Source: CAZMGG01 sp964565715
GTDB lineage: Bacteria > Planctomycetota > UBA1135 > UBA2386
Length of the DNA: 26,224 nucleotides
Direction: 5' to 3'
Assembly (NCBI GenBank): GCA_964565715.1
Contig: CAZMGG010000078.1
Coordinates: 1-26,224 of the forward strand
Below the pieces are notes generated by a model. The model was not told the origin of the DNA. It did no database searches and saw nothing but the letters and a program-made list of their open reading frames with translations. Below are positions 18,037-25,423 of this stretch, in pieces. A program made the translations under genes and the position numbers. Positions within the stretch are counted from its first letter, which is position 1; each line of letters begins with the position of its first letter.

Positions 18037-18639
18037 ATGGCCCAGCGCGATCGCAGCATCGGCCGCCTGATCGACAGCCTCGGCCGCCTGCCCGGCATCG
18101 GCGTCAAGTCCGCCGAGCGGATCGCCTACCACCTGCTGAAGGCCGACGCCGGCGAGGCGAAGGAGCTGGCCGCCGCCATCGAGGCCGCGCGCAAGGCGGT
18201 GGTGGCCTGCTCCACCTGCTTCCACCTCGACGTCGTCGATCCGTGTTCGATCTGCGCCGATCCCGCCCGCGATCGCGCCGCGCTGCTGGTGCTCGAGGAT
18301 CCGCGCGAGGTGGATCGGTTCGAGGACGCCGGCTACCGCGGCCTCTACCACGTCCTGCAGGGCCGGCTGTCGCCGCTCGAGGAGATCGGCCCCGACGACC
18401 TCACCACCGCGGCGCTGTTCCGCCGGGTGCGGGAACTGGCCCCGGCGGAGGTCTGCCTCGCCACCAATCCGGACCTGGAAGGCGAGGCGACGGCGCGCTG
18501 GATCGCCGGCCGGCTGCAGGAACTCGGCGTGCGGGTCTCGCGCCTGGCCCGGGGGCTGCCCGCCGGCGCGTCGATCAGCCAGGTGTCGCGCTCGATCCTG
18601 GCGGATGCGATCGAGGGGCGGCGGCCGTTCCCGGCGTGA
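18037..18639 (+). CDS. recR: Recombination mediator protein RecR
   Basis: RecR works with RecO and RecF to load RecA at single-strand gaps. From the ATG at 18037 the protein has 200 residues, the family norm. It has a helix-hairpin-helix (LGRLPGIGVKSAERIAYHLL, near 15-34), a Cys4 zinc finger with Cys58, Cys61, Cys70 and Cys73, and a Toprim domain with ALLVLEDPREVDRFE through ATNPDLEGEATA. The C-terminus has VSRLARGLPAGASI, a match to the family's LARGLPxGxxLEY region. A GTG at 18031 would add two residues. The stop overlaps the downstream helicase start as GTGA, so the two are probably translationally coupled. Confidence 0.96.
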   Translation: MAQRDRSIGRLIDSLGRLPGIGVKSAERIAYHLLKADAGEAKELAAAIEAARKAVVACSTCFHLDVVDPCSICADPARDRAALLVLEDPREVDRFEDAGYRGLYHVLQGRLSPLEEIGPDDLTTAALFRRVRELAPAEVCLATNPDLEGEATARWIAGRLQELGVRVSRLARGLPAGASISQVSRSILADAIEGRRPFPA

Positions 18640-21152
18640 GTTCCGGCGGGAAGACGCCGCTGCCGATCGACCCGATCCTGCCGCGGATCGGTCAGGCGCT
18701 GGGCCCCGGCGGCGTCGTCCTGCTGCTGGCGCCCACCGGCTCGGGCAAGACCACCCGGGTGCCGCCGTTCCTGGCCCGCCAGCTCGGCGAGGGCCAGGTC
18801 GTCGTGCTGGAACCGCGCCGGCTGGCGGCGCGCGCCGCCGCCGCGCGGGTCGCCGCCGAGGACGGCACGCCGCTCGGCGACTTCGCCGGCTACCAGGTGC
18901 GCGGCGAGCGGCGGCTGTCGGCACGGACGCGGGTGCGCTTCGTCACCGAGGGCGTGCTGGTGCGGCAGCTCGTGCAGGATCCGTTCCTGGACGGCGTGGC
19001 GGCGGTGCTGCTCGACGAGTTCCACGAACGTCACCTGGAGGGCGACCTGGCCCTGGCCATGCTGCGCGAGGTGCGGGAGACCGTGCGTCCGGACCTGCGC
19101 CTCGGCGTGATGTCGGCGACGCTGCAGCCCGCCGCGCTGCGCGAGTTCCTGCCCGGCGCCGTCGAGATCACCGCCGAAGGGCGGCTGTTCCCGGTGCGCA
19201 TCGAGCACGACCTCCGCCGCGACGACGACCCGCTCGAGGAACGGGTCCGGCGCGTGGTGGAACGCGCGTTGCGCGACACGCCCGGCGACGTGCTGGTGTT
19301 CCTGCCGGGCACCGGCGAGATCCAGCGCTGCGAACGCGCCCTGCAGCACTTCGAGCAGCGGCACGGCTGCCTGGTGCTGCCCCTGCACGGCCGGCTCGAC
19401 CCGGCCGCCCAGGACCGCGCGATCGCGCCGCAGGAACGCCGCAAGGTGGTGCTCAGCACCAACGTGGCGGAGAGTTCGCTGACCATCGACGGCGTCACCG
19501 CGGTGGTGGACAGCGGCCTGCACCGCCAGCTGCAGCACGACCGTGCCCGCGGCGTCGACGTGCTGGCCGTGGAACGGATCAGCCTGGCGTCGGCGGTGCA
19601 GCGCACCGGCCGTGCCGGCCGCACGGCCCCCGGCGTCTGCTACCGGCTGTGGACCGCCGGCGAGGAGCGGGGCATGGCAGCGGGCGACCGCCCGGACGTG
19701 GCGCGGGTCGACCTGTGCGGCCCGGCGCTGCAGGTGCGCGCCTTCGCCGGGCGCGATCCCCGCGAGTTCCGCTGGTTCGAACGCCCGGACCTCGGCGACC
19801 TCGGCGCCGCCGACCGGCTGCTGCAGGATCTCGGCGCGGTCGATGCCCGGAGCGGCCGGGTCACGTCGATCGGCGAGGAACTGCTGCAGATGCCGGTGCA
19901 CCCGCGACTGGGCCGGGTCGTGCTGGAGGGCCGGCGCCGGCATTGCGCCTACGGCGCGGCTACCGCCGCGGCGATCCTGGCGGAGGCGCCGGACCTCGGT
20001 CGCGGTCCCGAGGCCGACGACCTCTGCGACGTGCTGGTGGCGGTGGATGCGGTGCTGCAGGGCGAGGCCCATGGCAGTTCGCTGCGCGCCACCCTGGGGC
20101 TGCCCGGCGGCGCGGCCCGCGCCGTCGAACAGGCCCGCGCACGTCTCCTGGGCGCGGGCGGCCGCGATCGCCGCGACCGGGATCCGGACGCGCTCGGTCA
20201 CTGCCTGCTGGCGGGTTTCCCCGATCGGGTGGTGGCGCGCGGCGGCGCCGGCCAGCGGGACGGCACCATGGTCGGCGGCCGCGGCGTCGTGCTGCCGGCG
20301 GCCTGCGACGGCCACGATCTGGTGCTGGCGCTGCGCCTGTTCGAGGCGGGCGGCCGGCAGACCCGTTCCCGCGCCGTGCTGGTCGCGGCCATCGAGGAGG
20401 CCTGGCTCGAGGAACTGCTGCCCGGGTCCATCACCCAGGCGGTGCGCGCCGAACTGGACGCGGCGCAGGGACGCGTCGTGCCGGTGCGCGAGGTCCGCTA
20501 CCGCGACCTGGTGCTGCGTTCGGCGCGGGGCGGCGACCTGCCGGCGGCGGCGGTGCAGGGCCTGCTGCAGCCGTTGCTGGCCGCCGACCCGTGGCGCTGG
20601 CTCGGCGAGCAGCCCGAGCTGCGGCGGTTGCTGGCCCGGGCGGCGTGGCTGCGGGCGCGGTTGCCGGACCTGGGTCTGCCGGCGTGGGACGACCGCGCGG
20701 TGGCGGCGGCCGCCATCGACCTGCTGGGCGAAGGCACCGACCTGCGGCGGCTGGGCGACGCGGCGGTGGCGCCGATCCTGCTCGGGCTGCTGCCGCATCC
20801 GTTGCGCCAGGCCCTCGACCGCGAGGCGCCGGATCGCCTCCAGCTGCCGTCGGGCCGGCACGCGCCCATCGACTACGGCGCCGAGGGCGGACCGATGGTG
20901 TCGGCGCGCATCCAGGAGCTGTTCGGGCTGCCGCGGGCGCCCGGGCTGGCCGGCGGCCGGGTGCCGCTGGTGCTGGAGATCCTCGGTCCCAACCACCGGC
21001 CGGTGCAGGTGACCGGTGATCTGGCGAGCTTCTGGCAGAACACCTATCCGCAGGTGCGCCGGGAGCTGGCGCGGCGCTACCCGCGCCACTCCTGGCCCGA
21101 GGATCCCCTGCAGGCTGCCCCCGAGGCGCGGCCACGGCGGCGACGGCCCTGA
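18636..21152 (+). CDS. hrpB: ATP-dependent RNA helicase HrpB (DEAH-box family)
   Basis: HrpB is a bacterial DExH helicase of uncertain cellular role. The GTG at 18636, overlapping the recR stop, gives 838 residues, near the usual 800-850. Motif I is APTGSGKTT (32-40), motif II DEFH (127-130, the HrpB form of DEAH), motif III SAT (160-162), motif V region STNVAESSLTIDGV, and motif VI QRTGRAGR (322-329). The HrpB C-terminal domain is present with RIQELFGLPRAP and the ending SFWQNTYPQVRRELARRYPRHSWPEDP, which is diagnostic. The open frame extends upstream through recR, but that part is shadow. It lies 53 bases before rpoN. A plus-strand and a long minus-strand shadow frame cover it because of high GC. 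Confidence 0.95.
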   Translation: MSSGGKTPLPIDPILPRIGQALGPGGVVLLLAPTGSGKTTRVPPFLARQLGEGQVVVLEPRRLAARAAAARVAAEDGTPLGDFAGYQVRGERRLSARTRVRFVTEGVLVRQLVQDPFLDGVAAVLLDEFHERHLEGDLALAMLREVRETVRPDLRLGVMSATLQPAALREFLPGAVEITAEGRLFPVRIEHDLRRDDDPLEERVRRVVERALRDTPGDVLVFLPGTGEIQRCERALQHFEQRHGCLVLPLHGRLDPAAQDRAIAPQERRKVVLSTNVAESSLTIDGVTAVVDSGLHRQLQHDRARGVDVLAVERISLASAVQRTGRAGRTAPGVCYRLWTAGEERGMAAGDRPDVARVDLCGPALQVRAFAGRDPREFRWFERPDLGDLGAADRLLQDLGAVDARSGRVTSIGEELLQMPVHPRLGRVVLEGRRRHCAYGAATAAAILAEAPDLGRGPEADDLCDVLVAVDAVLQGEAHGSSLRATLGLPGGAARAVEQARARLLGAGGRDRRDRDPDALGHCLLAGFPDRVVARGGAGQRDGTMVGGRGVVLPAACDGHDLVLALRLFEAGGRQTRSRAVLVAAIEEAWLEELLPGSITQAVRAELDAAQGRVVPVREVRYRDLVLRSARGGDLPAAAVQGLLQPLLAADPWRWLGEQPELRRLLARAAWLRARLPDLGLPAWDDRAVAAAAIDLLGEGTDLRRLGDAAVAPILLGLLPHPLRQALDREAPDRLQLPSGRHAPIDYGAEGGPMVSARIQELFGLPRAPGLAGGRVPLVLEILGPNHRPVQVTGDLASFWQNTYPQVRRELARRYPRHSWPEDPLQAAPEARPRRRRP

Positions 21153-21205
21153 GCCGAGCCCTGGTCGGGATCCGACGCCGTTCCGACTCAAGGATCCCGC
21201 CCGGT

Positions 21206-22621
21206 GTGTCGAAACCCGGCATGAGTCCCGCCGTGGTCATGAAGTTCGACACCCAGCTCGCCCAGCGCCAGGAACAGCGCCTCGCCCTGCTGCCGCAGAT
21301 GCTGCAGTCGATCGAGGTGTTGCAGATGGCCACGGTCGAGTTGCTGGCGCGGATCGACGCCGAGCTGGAGCAGAACGAGACCCTCGAGGTGCGCCCGCCG
21401 GTGGATCCCGCCGAGGCCCAGCTCGCCGGGGCCGCGCCGGCGCACGAACGGGAACCCGACGAGGCCGACGACTGGGATCCGTGGCACGGGTCGGGCGACG
21501 ACGGAGCGGGCGATCGCAAGCAGGCGATGCTGCAGTCGGTGCCCGCCGCCGAGGCCGGGCTGTTGGCCTTCGTGCGCGAGCAGATCGCCTGGCGCGACAT
21601 CGATCCGGCGCTGCGCGCGGCAGTGGAACTGCTGGCCGAACACCTCGACGAGCGCGGCCTGCTGCCGCTGCCGGCAACCGACCTGGCGGCGGCCACCGGC
21701 CTGGACGAGACCCTGCTGGCCGCGGCGCTGGCCGAACTCCAGGGGCTGGAACCCCGCGGCATCGGCGCCGCCGGTCCGGTGGAGGCGATGCTGCTGCAGA
21801 TCGCCGGCGACCCCGATGCGCCGCACATCGAGGTCCTGTTGCGCGACCACCTGCCGGACCTGGCCCGCAACCGCATCGCCGAGGTGGCCCGGGCCATGGG
21901 ACTCAGCGGGAGCGAGGTGCGGCGGCTGCTGGACCGCATCCGCGGGCTGGAGCCGCGGCCCGGTGCCCGGTTCCACGACGGCGCCGAGCCGGGCCTGCGG
22001 CCGGACGCCCGCGTCTGGCGGGACGGCGACGAGATCGCCGTGGCGCTGGACGACGGCACGGTGCCGGACCTGGCCGTCAACCAGGACTACGAGGGCATGC
22101 TGCGCCAGCGCTCCACCGACCGCGAACTGCGCGACTACCTGCGCGCCAAGGTGCGTTCGGCCCGGGACCTGATCGACGCGATCGCGATGCGACGGCAGAC
22201 GCTGGCGCGGGTGATCGGCGCGGTGATGCAGCACCAGCCCGAGTTCCTGGCCGTGGGCCGGGGCGGCATCCGGCCGCTGCGGATGGCGGATCTCGCGGCG
22301 ACGCTGGGCCTGCACACCAGCACGGTGAGCCGGGCGATCGCCGGCAAGCACGTGCAGACCGACCACGGCGTGATCCGCCTGCGCGATTTCTTCGATGGCG
22401 GCGCTGGTGGCGCCGAGGCCGCCGGCACCGGCCGGGTGGCGGTGCGCGAGACGCTGGCGGAGCTGGTGCGGGCCGAGGACCGCCGCGCGCCGTTGTCCGA
22501 TGACGATCTGGTCGCGGCGCTCGCCGGCCGGGGCATCACCGTGGCGCGGCGCACCGTGACCAAGTACCGCAAGGAGCTGAACATCCCGTCCAGCTTCCTG
22601 CGCCGGAGGGAGGAAGCATGA
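21206..22621 (+). CDS. rpoN: RNA polymerase sigma-54 factor
   Basis: RpoN directs polymerase to -24/-12 promoters and requires AAA+ activators. The GTG at 21206 has an AAGGA about ten bases upstream and gives 471 residues; ATGs at 21221 and 21239 are alternatives. Region I is QLAQRQEQRLALLPQMLQSIEVLQM near 17-41, followed by a shortened acidic region II (EREPDEADDWDPWHGSGDD). The core-binding domain has LEPRGIGAAGPVEAMLLQ. The DNA-binding helix-turn-helix has MADLAATLGLHTSTVSRAI with GKHVQT. The RpoN box, ARRTVTKYR at 447-455, is intact. The stop overlaps the next start as ATGA. Position before hpf and ptsN matches the proteobacterial rpoN cluster, with two genes inserted. Confidence 0.96.
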   Translation: MSKPGMSPAVVMKFDTQLAQRQEQRLALLPQMLQSIEVLQMATVELLARIDAELEQNETLEVRPPVDPAEAQLAGAAPAHEREPDEADDWDPWHGSGDDGAGDRKQAMLQSVPAAEAGLLAFVREQIAWRDIDPALRAAVELLAEHLDERGLLPLPATDLAAATGLDETLLAAALAELQGLEPRGIGAAGPVEAMLLQIAGDPDAPHIEVLLRDHLPDLARNRIAEVARAMGLSGSEVRRLLDRIRGLEPRPGARFHDGAEPGLRPDARVWRDGDEIAVALDDGTVPDLAVNQDYEGMLRQRSTDRELRDYLRAKVRSARDLIDAIAMRRQTLARVIGAVMQHQPEFLAVGRGGIRPLRMADLAATLGLHTSTVSRAIAGKHVQTDHGVIRLRDFFDGGAGGAEAAGTGRVAVRETLAELVRAEDRRAPLSDDDLVAALAGRGITVARRTVTKYRKELNIPSSFLRRREEA

Positions 22622-23199
22622 GGGGCAGCTACGAGGGAGATCCTTTCGCCTATGGGCAGGTGCAGCTCGGCGGCCAGCAGGCGCCGAGCGGGCAGGACGC
22701 CGAGGACATCCTGTTCCAGGGCGGGGCGGCGCCGCCGCTCGCACACAATGGTTTCGGCATGCCGATGGGGCGGACGCTCGACGAGAGCCCGCTGATCAGC
22801 AACGCCGATGCGTTCGGCACCGAGATCCTGGGCGAGACCGTGTTCGACCCGCAGCCGGCGGCGCCGCGGCAGGTGGCGCAGCCGGTGCCCGAGCGCGGGA
22901 CGCCGGTCCTGCCGCCGGTGTCGGCGCTGACCCAGCGGCCCGAGTCGGCGGTGCCGGCGGAGAAGCCGGCTGCACCGCGGCCGCCGGCCCGCGAGGTGCC
23001 GGTGGCGGCCGAACGCCTGATCGTACGGCGCTCCCGCGGCGGGCCGCTCGGCAGCGTGGTGCCCGCGGTCGTGCTGGCGGCGGGCTGCGGGGCCGGCGCC
23101 TGGCTGCACCTCGCCCAGGACAACGTGGTCCTGGCGGGGTTGGCGCTGGCGCTGGGCCTGGTCGGCGCGGTCTTCTCCTGGATCTGGCTGAACGGCTGA
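22618..23199 (+). CDS. Hypothetical protein, proline-rich with two C-terminal TM segments
   Basis: I do not recognise this 193-residue protein. The ATG at 22618 overlaps the rpoN stop as ATGA. Residues 1-85 are Gly/Gln/Pro-rich and probably disordered (FAYGQVQLGGQQAPSG). Residues 85-130 are Pro/Ala-rich. A basic patch (RLIVRRSRGG) precedes two hydrophobic segments, about 146-165 and 170-191, ending IWLNG at the C-terminus. The layout predicts a membrane hairpin with a long soluble N-terminal tail and, by the positive-inside rule, the tail in the cytoplasm. There is no signal peptide. Codon use is like its neighbours and the coupling to rpoN argues that it is real. Coexpression with sigma-54 and PTS-Ntr genes suggests but does not show a linked role. 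Confidence 0.75.
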   Translation: MRGSYEGDPFAYGQVQLGGQQAPSGQDAEDILFQGGAAPPLAHNGFGMPMGRTLDESPLISNADAFGTEILGETVFDPQPAAPRQVAQPVPERGTPVLPPVSALTQRPESAVPAEKPAAPRPPAREVPVAAERLIVRRSRGGPLGSVVPAVVLAAGCGAGAWLHLAQDNVVLAGLALALGLVGAVFSWIWLNG

Positions 23200-23255
23200 G
23201 CCCGGCGCGCCTGATCCTGGCGCCGTCGGGCCGAGGACCTATCCTGCGGCCCGCC

Positions 23256-24071
23256 GTGCCCAGCTACCTGCTCACCATCGCCTACGACGGGTCGGCCTAC
23301 GCCGGCTGGCAGCGCCAGGCCGGGTGCGACACCGTGCAGGAGCGGCTCGAGGACGCGGCGGCGGTCCTGAGCGGCCAGCGGGTGGTGGTGGAGGGGGCCA
23401 GCCGCACCGATGCCGGGGTGCATGCCCTGGGCCAGGCGGCCCATGTGCGGTTGCCGCGGGCCTGGGCGCCCGACAAGCTGCGGCTGGCCTTGAACGGCAA
23501 CCTGCCCCAGGACATCGCGGTGCGCGACGTGCGGCCGGTCGGCGACGACTTCCACGCCCGTTTCCATGCCCGCGGCAAGCGCTACGTCTACCGCTGCATC
23601 GTCGACCCGGTCCGACCGGCGCTGGGCCGCGGCTACTGCCACTGGTTGCGCAAGCCGGTGGACCTGCCGGCCATGCGCCGGGCCGCCGCGTGCCTGCGCG
23701 GGCGGCACGACTTCGCGTCGTTCGCCAGCAATCCCGGCTACGAGCGGAAGCACGGCACGGTGCGCACGCTGTGGCACCTGCACCTGCTGTCGCGGCCGCG
23801 GGGCTTCGACCTCGCGGTGCAGGGGGACGGCTTCCTCTACAACATGGTGCGGGCCATCGCCGGAACGCTGATCGACGTCGGCACCGGGCGGAGTCCGGAG
23901 GCGCGGGTCGCCGAGATCCTCCGGGCCGCCGACCGCCGCGATGCCGGCCCGACCGCGCCGGCGGCCGGACTGTGCCTGGTCCGCGTGCTGTATCCGAGGG
24001 CGCTGGTCGCACGCGGGCTTGAACCCGCGCGCCGCGCCGCTTTGCTTGCCAGGAAGGTCGAACCCACATGA
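23256..24071 (+). CDS. truA: tRNA pseudouridine(38-40) synthase
   Basis: TruA converts uridines 38-40 of tRNA anticodon arms to pseudouridine. The GTG at 23256 gives 271 residues. The N-terminal motif YLLTIAYDGSAYAGWQRQ is diagnostic. The catalytic Asp52 lies in GASRTDAGVHALGQ, and KRYVYRC and the HDFASFAS block follow. The C-terminal GDGFLYNMVRAIAGTLIDVG with GLCLVRVLYP is also typical. The stop overlaps the hpf start as ATGA. The 56-base gap from the previous gene holds no clear terminator. Confidence 0.96.
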   Translation: MPSYLLTIAYDGSAYAGWQRQAGCDTVQERLEDAAAVLSGQRVVVEGASRTDAGVHALGQAAHVRLPRAWAPDKLRLALNGNLPQDIAVRDVRPVGDDFHARFHARGKRYVYRCIVDPVRPALGRGYCHWLRKPVDLPAMRRAAACLRGRHDFASFASNPGYERKHGTVRTLWHLHLLSRPRGFDLAVQGDGFLYNMVRAIAGTLIDVGTGRSPEARVAEILRAADRRDAGPTAPAAGLCLVRVLYPRALVARGLEPARRAALLARKVEPT

Positions 24072-24463
24072 CGTCCAACCGCGAAGTCGAAGTCGAAGTC
24101 AAGGCCCGCCACGGCCAGGTGTCCGAGCGCATGCAGGAGCACGCGATCAAGAAGGTCGCGCGGCTGGCCCGCTACAACGACCAGGTGACCCGCATCGAGG
24201 TCCTGGCGGACCACCCGCACGAGTCGCCGGAGGTCGAACTGCTGGTCCACATGCGCAGCGGCGCGCCGATGGTGGCCAAGGACCGCGCCGACTCCTTCGC
24301 CACGGCGGTGGATCAGGTCGCCGAGAAGATGGAGCGCCTGCTGAAGAAGCACAAGGAGAAGCTCAAGGAGCACAAGGGGCAGCCCGGCGTGACGCCCCCG
24401 GACGATGGTCGGGGGCCCGGCGGGCCCGACCAGGACGTTGTGACGCGTGACCGGAAGGGGTAA
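24068..24463 (+). CDS. hpf: Ribosome hibernation-promoting factor, short HPF/RaiA type
   Basis: HPF/RaiA proteins bind the 30S decoding region and silence ribosomes in stationary phase. The 131-residue protein has the beta-alpha-beta-beta-beta-alpha pattern with VEVEVKARHGQVSERMQEHAIKKVARLARY, VELLVHMRSGAPMVAKDRADSFATAVDQVAEKMERLLKKHKEK. A Lys-rich helix end and a Pro/Gly/Asp tail of about 30 residues follow. It lacks the long C-terminal dimerisation domain of long HPF. AGGAAGG about nine bases upstream of the ATG supports the start. Placement after rpoN and before ptsN is the classical position. Regulation by sigma-54 is common in the family's context but is not visible here. Confidence 0.92.
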   Translation: MTSNREVEVEVKARHGQVSERMQEHAIKKVARLARYNDQVTRIEVLADHPHESPEVELLVHMRSGAPMVAKDRADSFATAVDQVAEKMERLLKKHKEKLKEHKGQPGVTPPDDGRGPGGPDQDVVTRDRKG

Positions 24464-24502
24464 CACCACCCATTCCGGCCCCGGGCCGGCAGGACGACGC
24501 CC

Positions 24503-24967
24503 ATGATCCGCAAGCTGGTCCAGACCGCCACCATCCTTCCCGAACTGCAGGCCGGCAGCCGCGAGGCCGCCCTCAAGGAACTGCTGCAGGCCGCCCTGGA
24601 GGCCGGCGCCTTCCCGAAGAAGGCCTTCAACGGCCTGCACAAGAAGCTGGCGGAACGCGAAGCCATGGGCAGCACCGGCATCGGCAACGGCGTCGGCGTG
24701 CCCCACGTCAAGGGCGACGAGGTCAAGCAGCCGACCCTGGTGCTCGGCCGGCACCGGTCTGGCATCGAGTACCAGGCGATCGACGGCCGCCTCGTGCAGA
24801 TCCTGTTCCTGCTGGTGACGCCGACCGCGGCCGCCGAGGACCACCTGAAGTGCCTGCGCTGGATCTCGGGCCTCGCCCGCAGCGCCGACTTCCGCCGGTT
24901 CTGCCTGGATGCCGCCGACGAGGTGGCCATCCGGGAGCTGCTGCTGGAGATGAGCCCGGCCTCCTGA
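24503..24967 (+). CDS. ptsN: PTS IIA-like nitrogen regulatory protein (EIIA-Ntr)
   Basis: PtsN is a phosphoacceptor of the nitrogen PTS and regulates potassium, nitrogen and other functions rather than importing sugar. The 154-residue protein is an EIIA domain of the mannitol/fructose/Ntr class. The phosphohistidine is His68 in GIGNGVGVPH, where the family has GIGxGxAIPH. Flanking REAMGSTG, the DGRLVQILFLLVTP strand and HLKCLRWISGLARSADFR are typical. AGGAC lies about eight bases before the ATG at 24503. Position between hpf and ptsH supports PtsN over a sugar-transport EIIA, and no EIIB/EIIC gene is present. Confidence 0.9.
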   Translation: MIRKLVQTATILPELQAGSREAALKELLQAALEAGAFPKKAFNGLHKKLAEREAMGSTGIGNGVGVPHVKGDEVKQPTLVLGRHRSGIEYQAIDGRLVQILFLLVTPTAAAEDHLKCLRWISGLARSADFRRFCLDAADEVAIRELLLEMSPAS

Positions 24968-24987
24968 GGGCCGATCCTCGGAGCCCC

Positions 24988-25293
24988 ATGAGCGCCGATG
25001 CCAGCAGCGAGAACGGCCCGGTCTGCACGGTGACCGTCACGCTCACCAACCGGCAGGGGCTGCACGCCCGGCCGGCGCACGTGTTCGTGCAGACCGCCAA
25101 CGGCTACGCCAGCCAGATCACCGTGGGCCGCGCCGACTCCGAGGAGCGCGTCGACGGCAAGTCGATCATGGGGATGATGATGCTGGCGGCCGAGTGCGGC
25201 ACCGAACTGGAACTGCGGTCCGAGGGGCCCGACGCCGAGGCCCAGATCCGTGCCCTGGTCGAGCTGATCCAGGCGCACTTCGGCGAGGAATAG
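24988..25293 (+). CDS. ptsH: Phosphocarrier protein HPr/NPr
   Basis: HPr carries phosphate from enzyme I to EIIA. The ATG at 24988 with GGAG just upstream gives 101 residues; family members are about 88, the extra being an N-terminal leader of about ten. The phosphohistidine is His26 in NRQGLHARPAHVF. A second site equivalent to Ser46 is present, Ser59 in VDGKSIMGMMMLAAECG, the sequence recognised by HPr kinase/phosphorylase. It lies 20 bases after ptsN, so one transcript is likely. hprK and rapZ, often in such clusters, are not seen locally. The open frame upstream of 24988 overlaps ptsN and is shadow. Confidence 0.95.
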   Translation: MSADASSENGPVCTVTVTLTNRQGLHARPAHVFVQTANGYASQITVGRADSEERVDGKSIMGMMMLAAECGTELELRSEGPDAEAQIRALVELIQAHFGEE

Positions 25294-25368
25294 GGGCCAC
25301 CGCCGCGGGTCCGGCCGGGCCGGATCCGCCCATGGCAGGGGTGCGACTCAACTGCCGGGCCGGCGCCT

Positions 25369-25376
25369 GCCGATAG
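25369..25376 (+). promoter_or_regulatory. Candidate sigma-28-like -10 element upstream of pilM
   Basis: GCCGATAG at 25369-25376 differs by one base from the sigma-28/FliA -10 consensus GCCGATAA. It lies 47 bases before the pilM ATG, a sensible promoter distance. A weak -35 match (CTCAACT, 25347-25353) lies 15 bases upstream. With only one convincing half-element this is tentative. Confidence 0.25.
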
Positions 25377-25423
25377 AGGGATCGGCCGGCACGGTCGGCC
25401 TTTCCCGGGGAGTAGCGCCCAAA

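Noticed and set aside
18345..21191. 948-codon minus-strand open frame opposite recR and hrpB
   Set aside because: The plus strand has complete helicase motifs and the HrpB C-terminal domain; the antisense frame is Gln/Arg/His-rich and motif-free.
25314..25335. TCCGGCC/GGCCGGA palindrome after ptsH as a terminator
   Set aside because: No U-run follows on either strand and such palindromes are common at this GC content; it was not called as a terminator.
25388..25405. Possible sigma-54 promoter (GGCACG followed by GGCCTT) before pilM
   Set aside because: The -24 half looks right, but the -12 element lacks GC at the required spacing, so it does not meet the consensus.
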